NCBI GenBank assembly: GCA_016718655.1
Contig: JADKCV010000003.1
Location: 1 to 64,000, forward strand
Source: Flavobacteriales bacterium
Lineage (GTDB): Bacteria > Bacteroidota > Bacteroidia > Flavobacteriales_F > PHOS-HE28
Direction of reading: 5' to 3'
Length of the DNA stretch: 64,000 nt
A model generated the notes under the pieces. That model was not told the origin of the DNA, did not search any database, and saw nothing but the letters and a program-made list of their open reading frames with translations. Position 1 is the stretch's first letter. Each line of letters begins with the position of its first letter. The position numbers and the translations under genes are program-made. This document shows positions 47,020 through 55,558 of the stretch, piece after piece.

Positions 47020-47505
47020 ATGACCCTCGCTGATTACAACCAAGCCGTGGACCTGCATGCCGATGGCCTGTACCGCTTCGCCTTGAAGCACTTGCGCGAC
47101 CGTGACAGCGCCAAGGACATCGTACAAGAGAGCTTCGCGCGGCTGTGGGCGAAGGTCACTGAGGTGGATGCCGCCAAGGCCAAGAGCTACCTGTTCACCA
47201 CCGCCCACCATGCCATGGTGGATGCCGTGCGCAAGGATGGGCGAAGCACTCGTATGGAAGAGCATCACACCAACCTGAGGTCCGTTGACCAAGCGGCCCC
47301 GGACCTGAAAGAGGTGTTGGACGCGGCTCTGGCGACGCTGCCTGCTATCCAACGCAGCGTTGTCCTCTTGCGTGATCTGGAAGGATACAGCTACGATGAG
47401 ATCGCTGAACTCACCGGGTTGAACCTGGCACAGGTGAAGGTGTACATCTACCGTGGTCGCACCGCACTGAAGGACTACATCGGCCAACTCGACCTAATAC
47501 TGTGA
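47020..47505 (+). CDS. ECF-type RNA polymerase sigma factor
   Basis: From the ATG at 47020 the protein is 161 residues: sigma region 2 (YRFALKHLRDRDSAKDIVQESFARLW) and region 4 (LATLPAIQRSVVLLRDLEGYSYDEIAELTGLNLAQVKVYIYRGR). Earlier in-frame codons lie in the promoter region and are rejected. Its stop overlaps the GTG start of the anti-sigma-like gene (GTGA). The regulon is predicted to include itself, the TonB-like gene and the outer-membrane gene downstream, based on shared promoter sequences. Confidence 0.95.
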   Translation: MTLADYNQAVDLHADGLYRFALKHLRDRDSAKDIVQESFARLWAKVTEVDAAKAKSYLFTTAHHAMVDAVRKDGRSTRMEEHHTNLRSVDQAAPDLKEVLDAALATLPAIQRSVVLLRDLEGYSYDEIAELTGLNLAQVKVYIYRGRTALKDYIGQLDLIL

Positions 47506-48836
47506 GCGAGCGCATCGACCATAGCAACTATGAGGCGTGGCTGTTGGACAGGCTGGAGGGGAACCTGGACCCCGAGCAGGACCGCATGCTCACCGCCTTC
47601 CTTGCGCTACATCCCGAATTGGATCCGGGGATCGAGGAACTTCCCGAGTTGACGTCCTCCAGGACCAAGCTGGATGCGAACTTGCGTGATTCGCTCAAGC
47701 GCAGCCTGCCCCCTCTTGGCCTTCCAGGCGGCGCCCATTTGGAGGACTTCCTCATCGCAGCGCAGGAAGGCGATCTATCCGCAGAACAACAGCATGCGCT
47801 GGAGTCCTTCCTCAGCGCACATCCCGAACATGCCCGTGAGGCGCGTTCGATCGCTTTGGCGCGGATCACCCCGGAAGCCATCCCCTTCGCAGAACGGAGC
47901 CAGCTTGTACGGTCGTTCCCTCCGGTCGCTGCGGTGAGCGCATGGACGCTCGATGACCAGTTGGTGGCCAGACTGGAGGGTGACCTGGATGCCAGCAAGG
48001 AAGAGGCATTGACCAACTACTTGGCACACCATCCGGAAGCCCAACGGCAGTGGGAATTGATGCAACACACCCGGGTGAGCTGCACGGAAGATGCCTACCC
48101 CGAACGCGATACCTTGAAACAGGGTGGCCGCGTGGTGCCGTTGTTCCCGCGGTGGGTGGTGCGTATTGCCGCAGCAGCCTCGGTGGCCATGGTGCTTGGC
48201 GTGGCGTCCTGGACGCTGTGGGATCCGTCAAGTACTGCCCCGGTGAACGTTGCGGTGGTGCCTTCTCCCGTGCCGGCGCCACCTGTGACCGTACCTGAGC
48301 AGCATACGCATCAACCGATCAGCTCGGTGCCGATGACCGGAACTGTCGATCGAACCGTGCCACAGCAAGTGGTCACACCGGAACCTCGCAGCACACGACC
48401 CGTCTCCCCTACCACCCCTGTGGAGCAACCCTCGCCATTGCCTATCGAGTTGCCGCAACCTCCCGCACCCGACCTGGCCCTCGAACCTGGACCCGACGAA
48501 GTGAACCCCGTGCCGTTGATGCAAGCAATGCCTGAGCCGAACTTGGCGCTGGCAGCCATCCCGGATCCGACACCTGTGAACACGGCCAATATGCCTGCCA
48601 CGCACACCTCCGTGGTCGGTGCCCTCACGCGCACCTTGCGTTCCCGCGTATTGCGCCGGTCCTCTCCGGATGACCGCCCCTTGGATAGCGATGATGCGCT
48701 GGCGGCGGCGGATGTGGGACTGCGTGCGGTATCGAGCGATAGGGCCAGTATTGCCGTGGAACGCAACGACAACGGAGTTGTGCGCTCGTTCGATCTGCGT
48801 CTGGGCCCAGGGCTGAGCATCCGATCCGGGCGGTGA
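47502..48836 (+). CDS. Membrane anti-sigma-like protein with triplicated cytoplasmic module
   Basis: The 444-residue protein starts at GTG, coupled to the sigma gene. Three related modules lie before the membrane: YEAWLLDRLEGNLDPEQDRM (10-29), LEDFLIAAQEGDLSAEQQHA (80-99) and LDDQLVARLEGDLDASKEEA (150-169), each followed by L-HPE. One membrane segment spans about 217-240 (WVVRIAAAASVAMVLGVASW). The periplasmic part is Pro-rich (245-360) with a short ordered end containing AAADVGLRAVSSDRASIAVER. No zinc motif is present. Position and topology argue for an anti-sigma factor; module repetition is unusual. Confidence 0.85.
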   Translation: MSERIDHSNYEAWLLDRLEGNLDPEQDRMLTAFLALHPELDPGIEELPELTSSRTKLDANLRDSLKRSLPPLGLPGGAHLEDFLIAAQEGDLSAEQQHALESFLSAHPEHAREARSIALARITPEAIPFAERSQLVRSFPPVAAVSAWTLDDQLVARLEGDLDASKEEALTNYLAHHPEAQRQWELMQHTRVSCTEDAYPERDTLKQGGRVVPLFPRWVVRIAAAASVAMVLGVASWTLWDPSSTAPVNVAVVPSPVPAPPVTVPEQHTHQPISSVPMTGTVDRTVPQQVVTPEPRSTRPVSPTTPVEQPSPLPIELPQPPAPDLALEPGPDEVNPVPLMQAMPEPNLALAAIPDPTPVNTANMPATHTSVVGALTRTLRSRVLRRSSPDDRPLDSDDALAAADVGLRAVSSDRASIAVERNDNGVVRSFDLRLGPGLSIRSGR

Positions 48837-48908
48837 CCGAACGTTCCATCCCCTCGGAACCGCCCGTCCCTGAGGGCATACCGCTCATCACGATCAGGTA
48901 TTCCGATC

Positions 48909-48934
48909 GTAACGTAGGGTGAGCCTTCGCCGTC
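48909..48934 (+). promoter_or_regulatory. ECF-type promoter (GTAAC-N17-CGTC)
   Basis: GTAAC at 48909-48913 and CGTC at 48931-48934, spaced by 17 bases, continuing CTATGG. It ends 32 bases before the ATG of the TonB-like gene. Confidence 0.7.
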
Positions 48935-48966
48935 CTATGGCTGTGAACCACCAACACCGCACAGTC

Positions 48967-49335
48967 ATGAAGAACCTCATCCTCCGCACCTCCCTCCTGC
49001 TCGCCACCGTGATCACCATGGGGTATTCCCGTGCCGCAGAACCAGCCCTTCCGAGCGCCCCATCCACCCATCGAAGCACGCTGGAACGCAACCTGGACCG
49101 CGCACTGAACAAGCACCTCGCCTACCCACTGCTCGAGCGGGCGGACATGAACGGAGAGGTGATGGTGAGTTTCGTCATCGACAAGGAGGGCAAACTGGAG
49201 GTGTTGCATTGCAGCTCGCCGAACGAACGCTTGAAGGACTATGTGTTGCGCAAGCTGGCACGCATCGACATCGGCGACAATCCGGAAGGCATCTGGCGCA
49301 CTTCCCACATCAAGTTCACCTTCCGTCCGGAGTGA
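48967..49335 (+). CDS. Exported TonB C-terminal-like protein
   Basis: The start at 48967 gives a signal peptide (MKNLILRTSLLLATVITMGYSRAA). The mature part, about 98 residues, has a TonB C-terminal-like fold: HLAYPLLERADMNGEVMVSFVIDKEGKLEVLHC. The pattern -G-V-V-F-I-D--G- is that of energy-transducer C-termini, but there is no membrane anchor or Pro-rich linker, so it may be a free periplasmic domain. It has its own ECF-type promoter and a terminator. Confidence 0.82.
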   Translation: MKNLILRTSLLLATVITMGYSRAAEPALPSAPSTHRSTLERNLDRALNKHLAYPLLERADMNGEVMVSFVIDKEGKLEVLHCSSPNERLKDYVLRKLARIDIGDNPEGIWRTSHIKFTFRPE

Positions 49336-49352
49336 GCCCAACAGCTTGTAAA

Positions 49353-49386
49353 CGAAGCCCTGTTCCCGCTGTGGAACGGGGCTTCG
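49353..49386 (+). terminator. Hairpin terminator after the TonB-like gene
   Basis: A 14-bp stem with one wobble pair (CGAAGCCCTGTTCC / GGAACGGGGCTTCG) and a 6-base loop, 17 bases past the stop. A weak T stretch follows. Confidence 0.75.
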
Positions 49387-49405
49387 CACATTTCCACCCC
49401 CGCCT

Positions 49406-49430
49406 GTAACAAGTGGTGCGCTCATCCGTC
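49406..49430 (+). promoter_or_regulatory. ECF-type promoter (GTAAC-N16-CGTC)
   Basis: GTAAC at 49406-49410 and CGTC at 49427-49430, spaced by 16 bases, continuing CTACGG, 22 bases before the ATG of the outer-membrane gene. Confidence 0.72.
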
Positions 49431-49452
49431 CTACGGATAAGAACTGACAGCC

Positions 49453-50433
49453 ATGAGAACCCTCGCCGTACTACTCGGTCTTTCGTTGATGCAACCGGCG
49501 GCCTTCGCCCAAGCCGATACCACAGCATCCCCTGCTCGCAACGCCACTTCGCTCCACTTGGGTGTGAACAATGATGAAGGAGCCTATGCCAAGATCGTCC
49601 AAGGGTCCGATACCACGAAGAATGGTAAGCAGCCCACGATCATCGAGACCAAGCGGAAACGGATCACCATCAATGTCGAGGACAAGGAATGGGGATCCGT
49701 CACCGATAGCCTGGAGGACCGGCTGAAGGAGATCCGCACTGAACGGCGCGATCTGTTCACCTATTGGGCAGGTATCGACGTGGGCGTGAACGCGTTCATG
49801 GGTGCCGATGGCGACACCGATCTGGATGCCGCGGCGGACTTCATGCAGGTGGACCATCGCCGGTCCCGCTTCATCAGCATCAACTTCATCGAACAGAAGA
49901 TCGAGTTCGGCACGCACCATGTCGGTCTCCTCACCGGTCTGGGGTTGGAGTTCGCCAATTACCATCTGAAGAACAACAACCTGTTGGCCTACAATGCCGA
50001 TTCGGTCTTCGCACTTCCCGTGGAGAGTCCGGAATTCCGCAAGAACAAACTTCGGCAAATGGGTTTCCGAGTACCCTTGATGCTCGAGTTCAATACCAAG
50101 CGGGCGAAGCTGCCAACACCGGAGGAACTGGCCGCCAAGGCGTTCAAGGGATTCAGTCAGAAAAGGAACGTCCACTTGGCCGCCGGTGTGGTGGGTAGCT
50201 GGTACTTCGACACCATGTACAAGCAGAAGTTCAGTGATAACGGCAATACCCGAAAAGAGCGGGATAAGGGCGACTACCTGCTTCGCCCCTATCGCTTGGC
50301 CGCTTCCGCCCGTATCGGTTACGGCTCGTTGAACCTCTTCGCCGAATATTCACTGACACCGTTGTTCAACGACGACAAGGGCCCCGAGCTCACCCCGCTC
50401 ACCGTGGGACTCACCCTCATCGGGTTCAACTAG
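49453..50433 (+). CDS. Outer-membrane beta-barrel protein of the ECF locus
   Basis: The 326-residue precursor has a signal peptide (MRTLAVLLGLSLMQPAAFAQ). A polar N-terminal part (ITINVEDKEWGSVTDSLEDRLKEIRTE) leads to beta strands from about residue 105 (YWAGIDVGVNAFMG, FISINFIEQKIEF, HHVGLLTGLGLEFANYHL, VHLAAGVVGSWYFD, SLNLFAEYSLTPLF) ending in TVGLTLIGFN, an outer-membrane-type C-terminus. It is transcribed from its own ECF-type promoter. It may be an envelope-homeostasis protein, but this is inferred from context. Confidence 0.82.
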   Translation: MRTLAVLLGLSLMQPAAFAQADTTASPARNATSLHLGVNNDEGAYAKIVQGSDTTKNGKQPTIIETKRKRITINVEDKEWGSVTDSLEDRLKEIRTERRDLFTYWAGIDVGVNAFMGADGDTDLDAAADFMQVDHRRSRFISINFIEQKIEFGTHHVGLLTGLGLEFANYHLKNNNLLAYNADSVFALPVESPEFRKNKLRQMGFRVPLMLEFNTKRAKLPTPEELAAKAFKGFSQKRNVHLAAGVVGSWYFDTMYKQKFSDNGNTRKERDKGDYLLRPYRLAASARIGYGSLNLFAEYSLTPLFNDDKGPELTPLTVGLTLIGFN

Positions 50434-50540
50434 CACACGGCCTTCACCGGACCTCCCGGGAACCGGCCAAGCGCTACGAGGGGTTGGACCTGGAAGCCGC
50501 AGGAGCGCATCTTCGGATGTCAGCCACCTGCGGCTTCACG

Positions 50541-50574
50541 TTTGGGGCGGTTCGCACCCGGCGCCCTATTTTTA
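50541..50574 (+). promoter_or_regulatory. Putative promoter of the yebC-like gene (TTTG-N22-TATTTTTA)
   Basis: TTTG at 50541-50544 and TATTTTTA at 50567-50574 form a plausible Bacteroidota -33/-7 pair, 43 bases upstream of the ATG. Confidence 0.4.
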
Positions 50575-50617
50575 CAGCCCCGTCATCGCCGGCGGTCACC
50601 TTTCGAACCACTGTACC

Positions 50618-51370
50618 ATGGGCCGAGTCTTCGAGAAACGCAAGCACAAGATCTTCGCACGCAACGCCAAGTTGAGCAAGCTCTTCACCCGCATCGGCAA
50701 GGAGATCGCCATGGCTGTGAAGAGTGGGGGACCCAATCCGGATTCCAATTCGCGCCTGAAAATGGCGATCCAGAATGCCCGTGGTATGAACATGCCCAAG
50801 GACAATGTGGACCGCGCGATCAAGAAGGCCGCCGGGGGTGAGGAAGCCGATTACCACGAGATCACTTACGAAGGGTATGCACCCGGTGGCGTGGCCATCT
50901 TCGTGGATGCCGCCACCAACAACGTGAACCGCACGGTCGGCAATGTCCGCAGCTTCTTCAGCAAGTGCGGTGGTAACATGGGCACCAGCGGTTCGCTCAG
51001 CCACATGTTCGAGCGGAAGGCGGAGTTCGTTCTGGAGGCCGCGGCCCTCAAAGGCCGCGACCTGGACGAGTTGGAGATGGAGCTGATCGATGGCGGTGCC
51101 GATGATGTGCTACGCGATGAGGAAGGATTGATCGTGTACGTGCCCTTCCAGGGCTTCGGACAGATGCATCAGAAGCTGGAGGCCTTGGGCGTGGAGGTGA
51201 AGAGCGCGGAACTCAAGCGATTCCCCCTGGTGACCACCCCTGCCGATATCGATACCGCTCGCGCCGTACTGAAGCTGGTCGACATGTTGGAGGAGGACGA
51301 GGATGTGAATGCCGTCTACCACAATATGGACCTCACGGAAGAGGTGGAGGCGGAGTTGGAAAAGGGTTGA
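50618..51370 (+). CDS. YebC/PmpR-family protein
   Basis: The 250-residue protein fits the YebC/PmpR family: basic N-terminal helical region with KRKHKIFARNAKLSKLFTRIGKEIAMAVKSGG, then NSRLKMAIQNARGMNMPKDNVDRAIKKAAG, and two alpha/beta domains (YEGYAPGGVAIFVDAATNN, LSHMFERKAEFVLE). Members were described as transcription regulators, and some promote translation at proline stretches. It is convergent with the HisKA_2 kinase gene, 11 bases apart. Confidence 0.96.
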   Translation: MGRVFEKRKHKIFARNAKLSKLFTRIGKEIAMAVKSGGPNPDSNSRLKMAIQNARGMNMPKDNVDRAIKKAAGGEEADYHEITYEGYAPGGVAIFVDAATNNVNRTVGNVRSFFSKCGGNMGTSGSLSHMFERKAEFVLEAAALKGRDLDELEMELIDGGADDVLRDEEGLIVYVPFQGFGQMHQKLEALGVEVKSAELKRFPLVTTPADIDTARAVLKLVDMLEEDEDVNAVYHNMDLTEEVEAELEKG

Positions 51371-51381
51371 CCTCCCGCGGA

Positions 51382-53292
51382 TCAGCGATCGCAAAAACGG
51401 ATGTGGTAGTTGGCGCCTACCTGTCCATCCACGGTCATGCGGCCGTTCAACTGGTCCACGAGGCTTTCGATGAGCGACACTCCCAACGTCCCGGAATCCA
51501 CTTGCATCTTCTCCAACGGGATCCCCACGCCGTCATCGGAATAATGGAGATCATAGGCGCCTGCGGCAGCGTTCCGAATGGATAGATTGATGTGGCCCTC
51601 GTTCCGGCCTTTGAACGCATGCTTGAAGGAGTTGGTGATCAACTCGTTCAACAGAAGACCGAGCGGCACCATGGTGTTCAGGTCGAAGGCGAGGCCCGGA
51701 GCGATATCCGTGTCGTAGGTTATCCGGTCGCTCACGTCGTTCAATCGCACCAGTTCACTGAACAGGTCATGGATGTACACCGCCACGTCAATGGTGGATA
51801 GTTCATCCCCTTTATAGAGTTTCTCGTGGATGAGCGCCATGGCGTTCACCCGGTTCTGGCTCTGTTCGAACGCTTGCTGCAACGCTTCATCGGTGAACGT
51901 TCCAGCCTGTAAGCGAAGTAGACTGGCGACCACCTGCAGGTTGTTCTTCACGCGGTGATGCATCTCCTTGATGAGTATCTGGATCCGCTCATTGGCCTGT
52001 TCCAATTTGGCCTTTTCGGCTTGCAAGGCCTGGGTCTGCTCATCGTCCCGCATCCGAGCGGCCTTCAGGTTCTCGCGCATTCGGGATAGCGCCACACCCA
52101 GTGTATCCTGGGCTCCCCGCACGTTCACCGGGGTATCGTAATTGCCTTTTCCAATGGCCTCAGCACTATTTGCCAGCGACCGGATGTTCTCGATCATACC
52201 ATTGAACGAGAAGGCCATCTGTCCGATCTCGTCATTCGTGTTCACCGGTACGGTTGCGCTGATGTCGCCCGTTGCCAGAGACCGCGCCGCGAGCGTCACC
52301 TCGTTCACGGTATTTCGCAATCCGCGGAGGATCACGTAGCCCATGACGGTGACAGCACCAACCACTCCGATCAATGCGAGGATCACCAGCAGTAAGCGCC
52401 ACTCAGCGTCACGGGCATTCGCTTTGGTATTCTCCATGATCAGGCCCAAGGAGTGGTCCTCCACCTGCTTCATCTTGTCCATCGAACGCATGGACAGGTC
52501 CCACCATTCCCGGGAAAGCACCCCTGCGTTCACCGAACTACGCTCCTTCACAATGCCGATGAGCGAACGAACCAACGTGATGTCCGGACCTTGGAAAACG
52601 GAGTTGTAGAATGCGATGACCTCGGGTGGCGCATCGCGCTCGAAGAGCAGCATGTTGGTCTCATACTGGGCCACCTGTTCGGCCAATTCCGAGAGCTCCA
52701 CGTCGGAGATCAGTGCATCGGTCAGCCCGATGCCCAACCGGTCCCTCACCGAGCTGAGGGCTTGCTTGGCGCTCAACAGTCGTAAATGGGCGTAGATCCG
52801 GTCCTTTGTCTCGGGGTCCAAGGCAAGTTTTCCCAATCGTCCGAGCTCATCGAGCAAGGCCCTATCCATGGCGTTATAGGCACGTGCCGCATCCAGTGCA
52901 AGGATGCGCCCATCGGTGACCCGTGTACGTAGCAGGTTGAGACCGTCGAACGCCCGGTTCGCATCCAGATAGGGGTCCAATACACGCGCAGGGTCGCGCA
53001 GGTCGGCAATGCGTTCGTCGGTCCGGGAGTGTTGTACCGTGAGCTTGAGTGGTGTGATGGCCTGCCCGGTCAATCGACCAACGCTCAACGCGCATTCCTT
53101 CTGCAGTTCATGGAGCACATTGGCGAAGAGACCGGTACGCTCGGATTGCAACTGGATATAGCCCATCACATTCCTGCGCTTGATGCTACCATCCACCTGT
53201 TTGCCGATGAGCAACACCATGCCCAGCACGGGGATGCCAAGGGTCACCATGAACTTGGTGCGAATGGGGAGATCGGCGAAACGCCACTGCAT
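51382..53292 (-). CDS. Sensor histidine kinase (NIT sensor, HAMP, HisKA_2)
   Basis: The start at 53292 (MQWRFADLP) gives 636 residues. Two membrane segments (about 13-30 and 298-325) enclose a helical sensor of about 265 residues that resembles the nitrate/nitrite-sensing NIT domain (LQSERTGLFANVLHELQKECALSVG at its start). A HAMP region follows, then a coiled coil and HisKA_2 box KEMHHRVKNNLQVVASLLRLQ (His 445/446). The ATPase domain has LLLNELITNSFKHAFKG and SDDGVGIP. It is an orphan kinase with no regulator beside it. The direction is opposite to the carboxylase gene upstream. Confidence 0.93.
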   Translation of the reverse strand: MQWRFADLPIRTKFMVTLGIPVLGMVLLIGKQVDGSIKRRNVMGYIQLQSERTGLFANVLHELQKECALSVGRLTGQAITPLKLTVQHSRTDERIADLRDPARVLDPYLDANRAFDGLNLLRTRVTDGRILALDAARAYNAMDRALLDELGRLGKLALDPETKDRIYAHLRLLSAKQALSSVRDRLGIGLTDALISDVELSELAEQVAQYETNMLLFERDAPPEVIAFYNSVFQGPDITLVRSLIGIVKERSSVNAGVLSREWWDLSMRSMDKMKQVEDHSLGLIMENTKANARDAEWRLLLVILALIGVVGAVTVMGYVILRGLRNTVNEVTLAARSLATGDISATVPVNTNDEIGQMAFSFNGMIENIRSLANSAEAIGKGNYDTPVNVRGAQDTLGVALSRMRENLKAARMRDDEQTQALQAEKAKLEQANERIQILIKEMHHRVKNNLQVVASLLRLQAGTFTDEALQQAFEQSQNRVNAMALIHEKLYKGDELSTIDVAVYIHDLFSELVRLNDVSDRITYDTDIAPGLAFDLNTMVPLGLLLNELITNSFKHAFKGRNEGHINLSIRNAAAGAYDLHYSDDGVGIPLEKMQVDSGTLGVSLIESLVDQLNGRMTVDGQVGANYHIRFCDR

Positions 53293-53349
53293 GGACCGCC
53301 AAAGTACACAAGCCCGGAGCGCCATTCGAAGGTCGGCAGGAACAGGGGC

Positions 53350-53357
53350 TACCTTTG
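53350..53357 (+). promoter_or_regulatory. Putative -7 element of the carboxylase gene (TACCTTTG)
   Basis: A perfect TAnnTTTG match, 38 bases upstream of the ATG at 53396 and divergent from the kinase gene. The same 8-mer precedes lepA. Confidence 0.5.
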
Positions 53358-53395
53358 GCCACCTTTATCGGGAATGCCACCCGCAACGCACAACC

Positions 53396-54938
53396 ATGAA
53401 AGAGCATTTCGACGCGCTCGACTCCCGTATCGCACAGGCCTTGGAAGGAGGGGGCCCCGAGCGGAACGCCGCACAGCATAAGAAAGGCAAGCTGACCGCC
53501 CGTGAACGGTTGGCTCTGTTGTTGGACGAGGGTAGTTTCCAAGAGCTGGGGCAGTTGGTCTCACACCGCAGCACCAACTTCGGACTTGACAAGCAGAAGT
53601 TCCTGGGCGACGGAGTGGTGACCGGCTATGGCACGGTGGATGGCCGACCCGTCTATGTATTCTCGCAGGATTTCACGGTGCTCGGAGGATCACTGGCCGA
53701 GGCACATGCCCAGAAGATCTGCCGCGTCATGGACCTGGCCATGCAGAATGGGGCACCCGTGATCGGATTGAACGACAGTGGTGGTGCGCGCATCCAGGAA
53801 GGGGTGGTCAGCCTGGGCGGGTATGCGGATATCTTCTACCGCAACGTAAGGGCCAGTGGCGTGATCCCCCAGATCAGCGCCATCCTCGGACCGTGCGCGG
53901 GTGGAGCGGTGTACAGCCCGGCGCTCACCGACTTCGTGCTGATGGCCGAAGGAACGAGCTACATGTTCGTCACCGGCCCGAACGTGGTGAAGACCGTGAC
54001 CCATGAGGAGGTGACCAGCGAAGAACTGGGTGGGGCCAGCACACACGCGAGCAAGAGCGGAGTCGCTCACTTCACGGCGCCCAATGAGATCGACGCAATC
54101 CGGCAACTTCGGCAATTGATCGGATACATACCCGGCAATTGTGAAGAAGAACCTCCCGCACTGCCTTACACTCCGGGCAATGAATCGCGTCCTGCGCTGG
54201 ACACGATCATCCCCGACAATCCCAATCAACCGTATGACATCCGCGAGGTGCTCAACGCGGTGATCGACCCGGACAGCAGTATGGAGGTCCATGCGGAATA
54301 TGCACGCAACATGGTGGTCGGTTTCGCGCGTGTGGCCGGCCGTACCGTGGGATGCGTAGCCAACCAACCCGCCACCCTTGCCGGGGTGCTCGACATCGAT
54401 GCGAGTACGAAGGCCGCTCGTTTCGTTCGGTTCTGCGATGCATTCAACATCCCCTTGCTCGTATTCGTGGACGTTCCCGGGTTCCTCCCGGGTACGGACC
54501 AGGAGTGGAGAGGGATCATCAACCACGGGGCCAAGTTGTTGTATGCGTTCAGCGAGGCCACGGTCCCACGCATCACGGTCATCACCCGCAAGGCGTATGG
54601 CGGCGCCTACGATGTGATGAACAGCAAGCATATCGGCTGCGACATGAACTATGCCTGGCCTAGTGCTGAGATCGCGGTGATGGGTGCGAAGGGGAGCAGC
54701 GGAGATCATCTTCAAAGGCGAGATCGCAAAAGCAGATGACCCTGCTGCCAAATGGCAGGAAAAGGAGGCGCAGTACAAGGAGCAGTTCGCCAACCCCTAC
54801 GAAGCTGCCGCCCGTGGCTATGTGGATGAGGTCATCCGTCCTTCCCAGACACGTTCAAAGATCATCGCTGCCCTGGACATGTTGCGCAACAAGGTGGAGA
54901 AGCTTCCGCGAAAGAAGCACGGGAACATTCCGTTGTGA
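53396..54938 (+). CDS. pccB: Acyl-CoA carboxylase carboxyltransferase beta subunit, frameshifted
   Basis: The protein transfers carboxyl groups from biotin to an acyl-CoA, probably propionyl-CoA, giving methylmalonyl-CoA. The N-terminal carboxyltransferase half has GKLTARERLALLLDEGSF, GLNDSGGARIQEGV (acyl-CoA oxyanion region) and GPCAGGAVYSPALTDF; the second half has DVPGFLPGTDQE and RKAYGGAYDVMNSK. The frame derails after EIAVMGAKG: the remaining AAEIIFKGEIAKAD...EVIRPSQTRSKI is in the next frame, ending at 54938. One extra G in the GGGG at 54691-54694 explains it; the corrected length is 513 residues, normal for the family. The gene symbol assumes propionyl-CoA specificity, which cannot be read from sequence. 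Confidence 0.93.
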
Positions 54939-54958
54939 TCGGGGCGCGGGACCCTCGC

Positions 54959-55558
54959 TCAACGCACCATCATGCGCTGAACATATTTCCCGAGCACATC
55001 GAACTCGATGTTCACCGCATCCCCGGGGCGAAGGCGATGGAAGGTGGTATGGGCGAACGTGTAGGGGATGATGGCCACACTCATTTCCTGCTCGTTCAAC
55101 GAAGCGATGGTGAGGCTGACCCCGTTGATACACACACTACCCTTCTGCACGAGCAACTCGGCAGGCTCAGGGGTCCGGAACGTGAAGGTCCAGCTGCCAG
55201 CAAGTTCATCGATACGGACGCAAGCGGTCACTGTATCGACATGGCCTTGCACCATGTGGCCATCCAGCCTGTCCCCAACCCGAAGACAACGTTCCAGGTT
55301 CACCACATCGCCAGGCCGCAAGGCACCCAGGGTGCTGCGTTGCAAGGTCTCCTGCACCGCAGTGACACGATATGTGCCGGACGATCCATCCGTAGCGGGT
55401 TCGACCCCCACCACGGTCAGGCAAACCCCGTTGTGCGCAAGGCTTTGGTCCACACGTAGCTCGGGTGCCATCGCCGCACGGATGAACAGGTCACGGTTGG
55501 TCCCCTGGTCCTTCGCAGCGACCACCTCCCCCAGTGCTTCGATGATACCGGTGAACAT
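54959..55558 (-). CDS. ribE: Riboflavin synthase alpha subunit
   Basis: The start at 55558 (MFTGIIEALGEV) is the canonical N-terminus. The 199 residues contain two lumazine-binding barrel repeats: first with NGVCLTVVGVE and a second with GSVCINGVSLTIASL and VQGHVDTVTACV. It dismutates two lumazine molecules to riboflavin. Its ATG overlaps the stop of the large type B T9SS gene (TGATG), so it is translationally coupled to a secreted cargo gene. No FMN riboswitch lies upstream, as expected for an internal gene. Confidence 0.96.
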   Translation of the reverse strand: MFTGIIEALGEVVAAKDQGTNRDLFIRAAMAPELRVDQSLAHNGVCLTVVGVEPATDGSSGTYRVTAVQETLQRSTLGALRPGDVVNLERCLRVGDRLDGHMVQGHVDTVTACVRIDELAGSWTFTFRTPEPAELLVQKGSVCINGVSLTIASLNEQEMSVAIIPYTFAHTTFHRLRPGDAVNIEFDVLGKYVQRMMVR

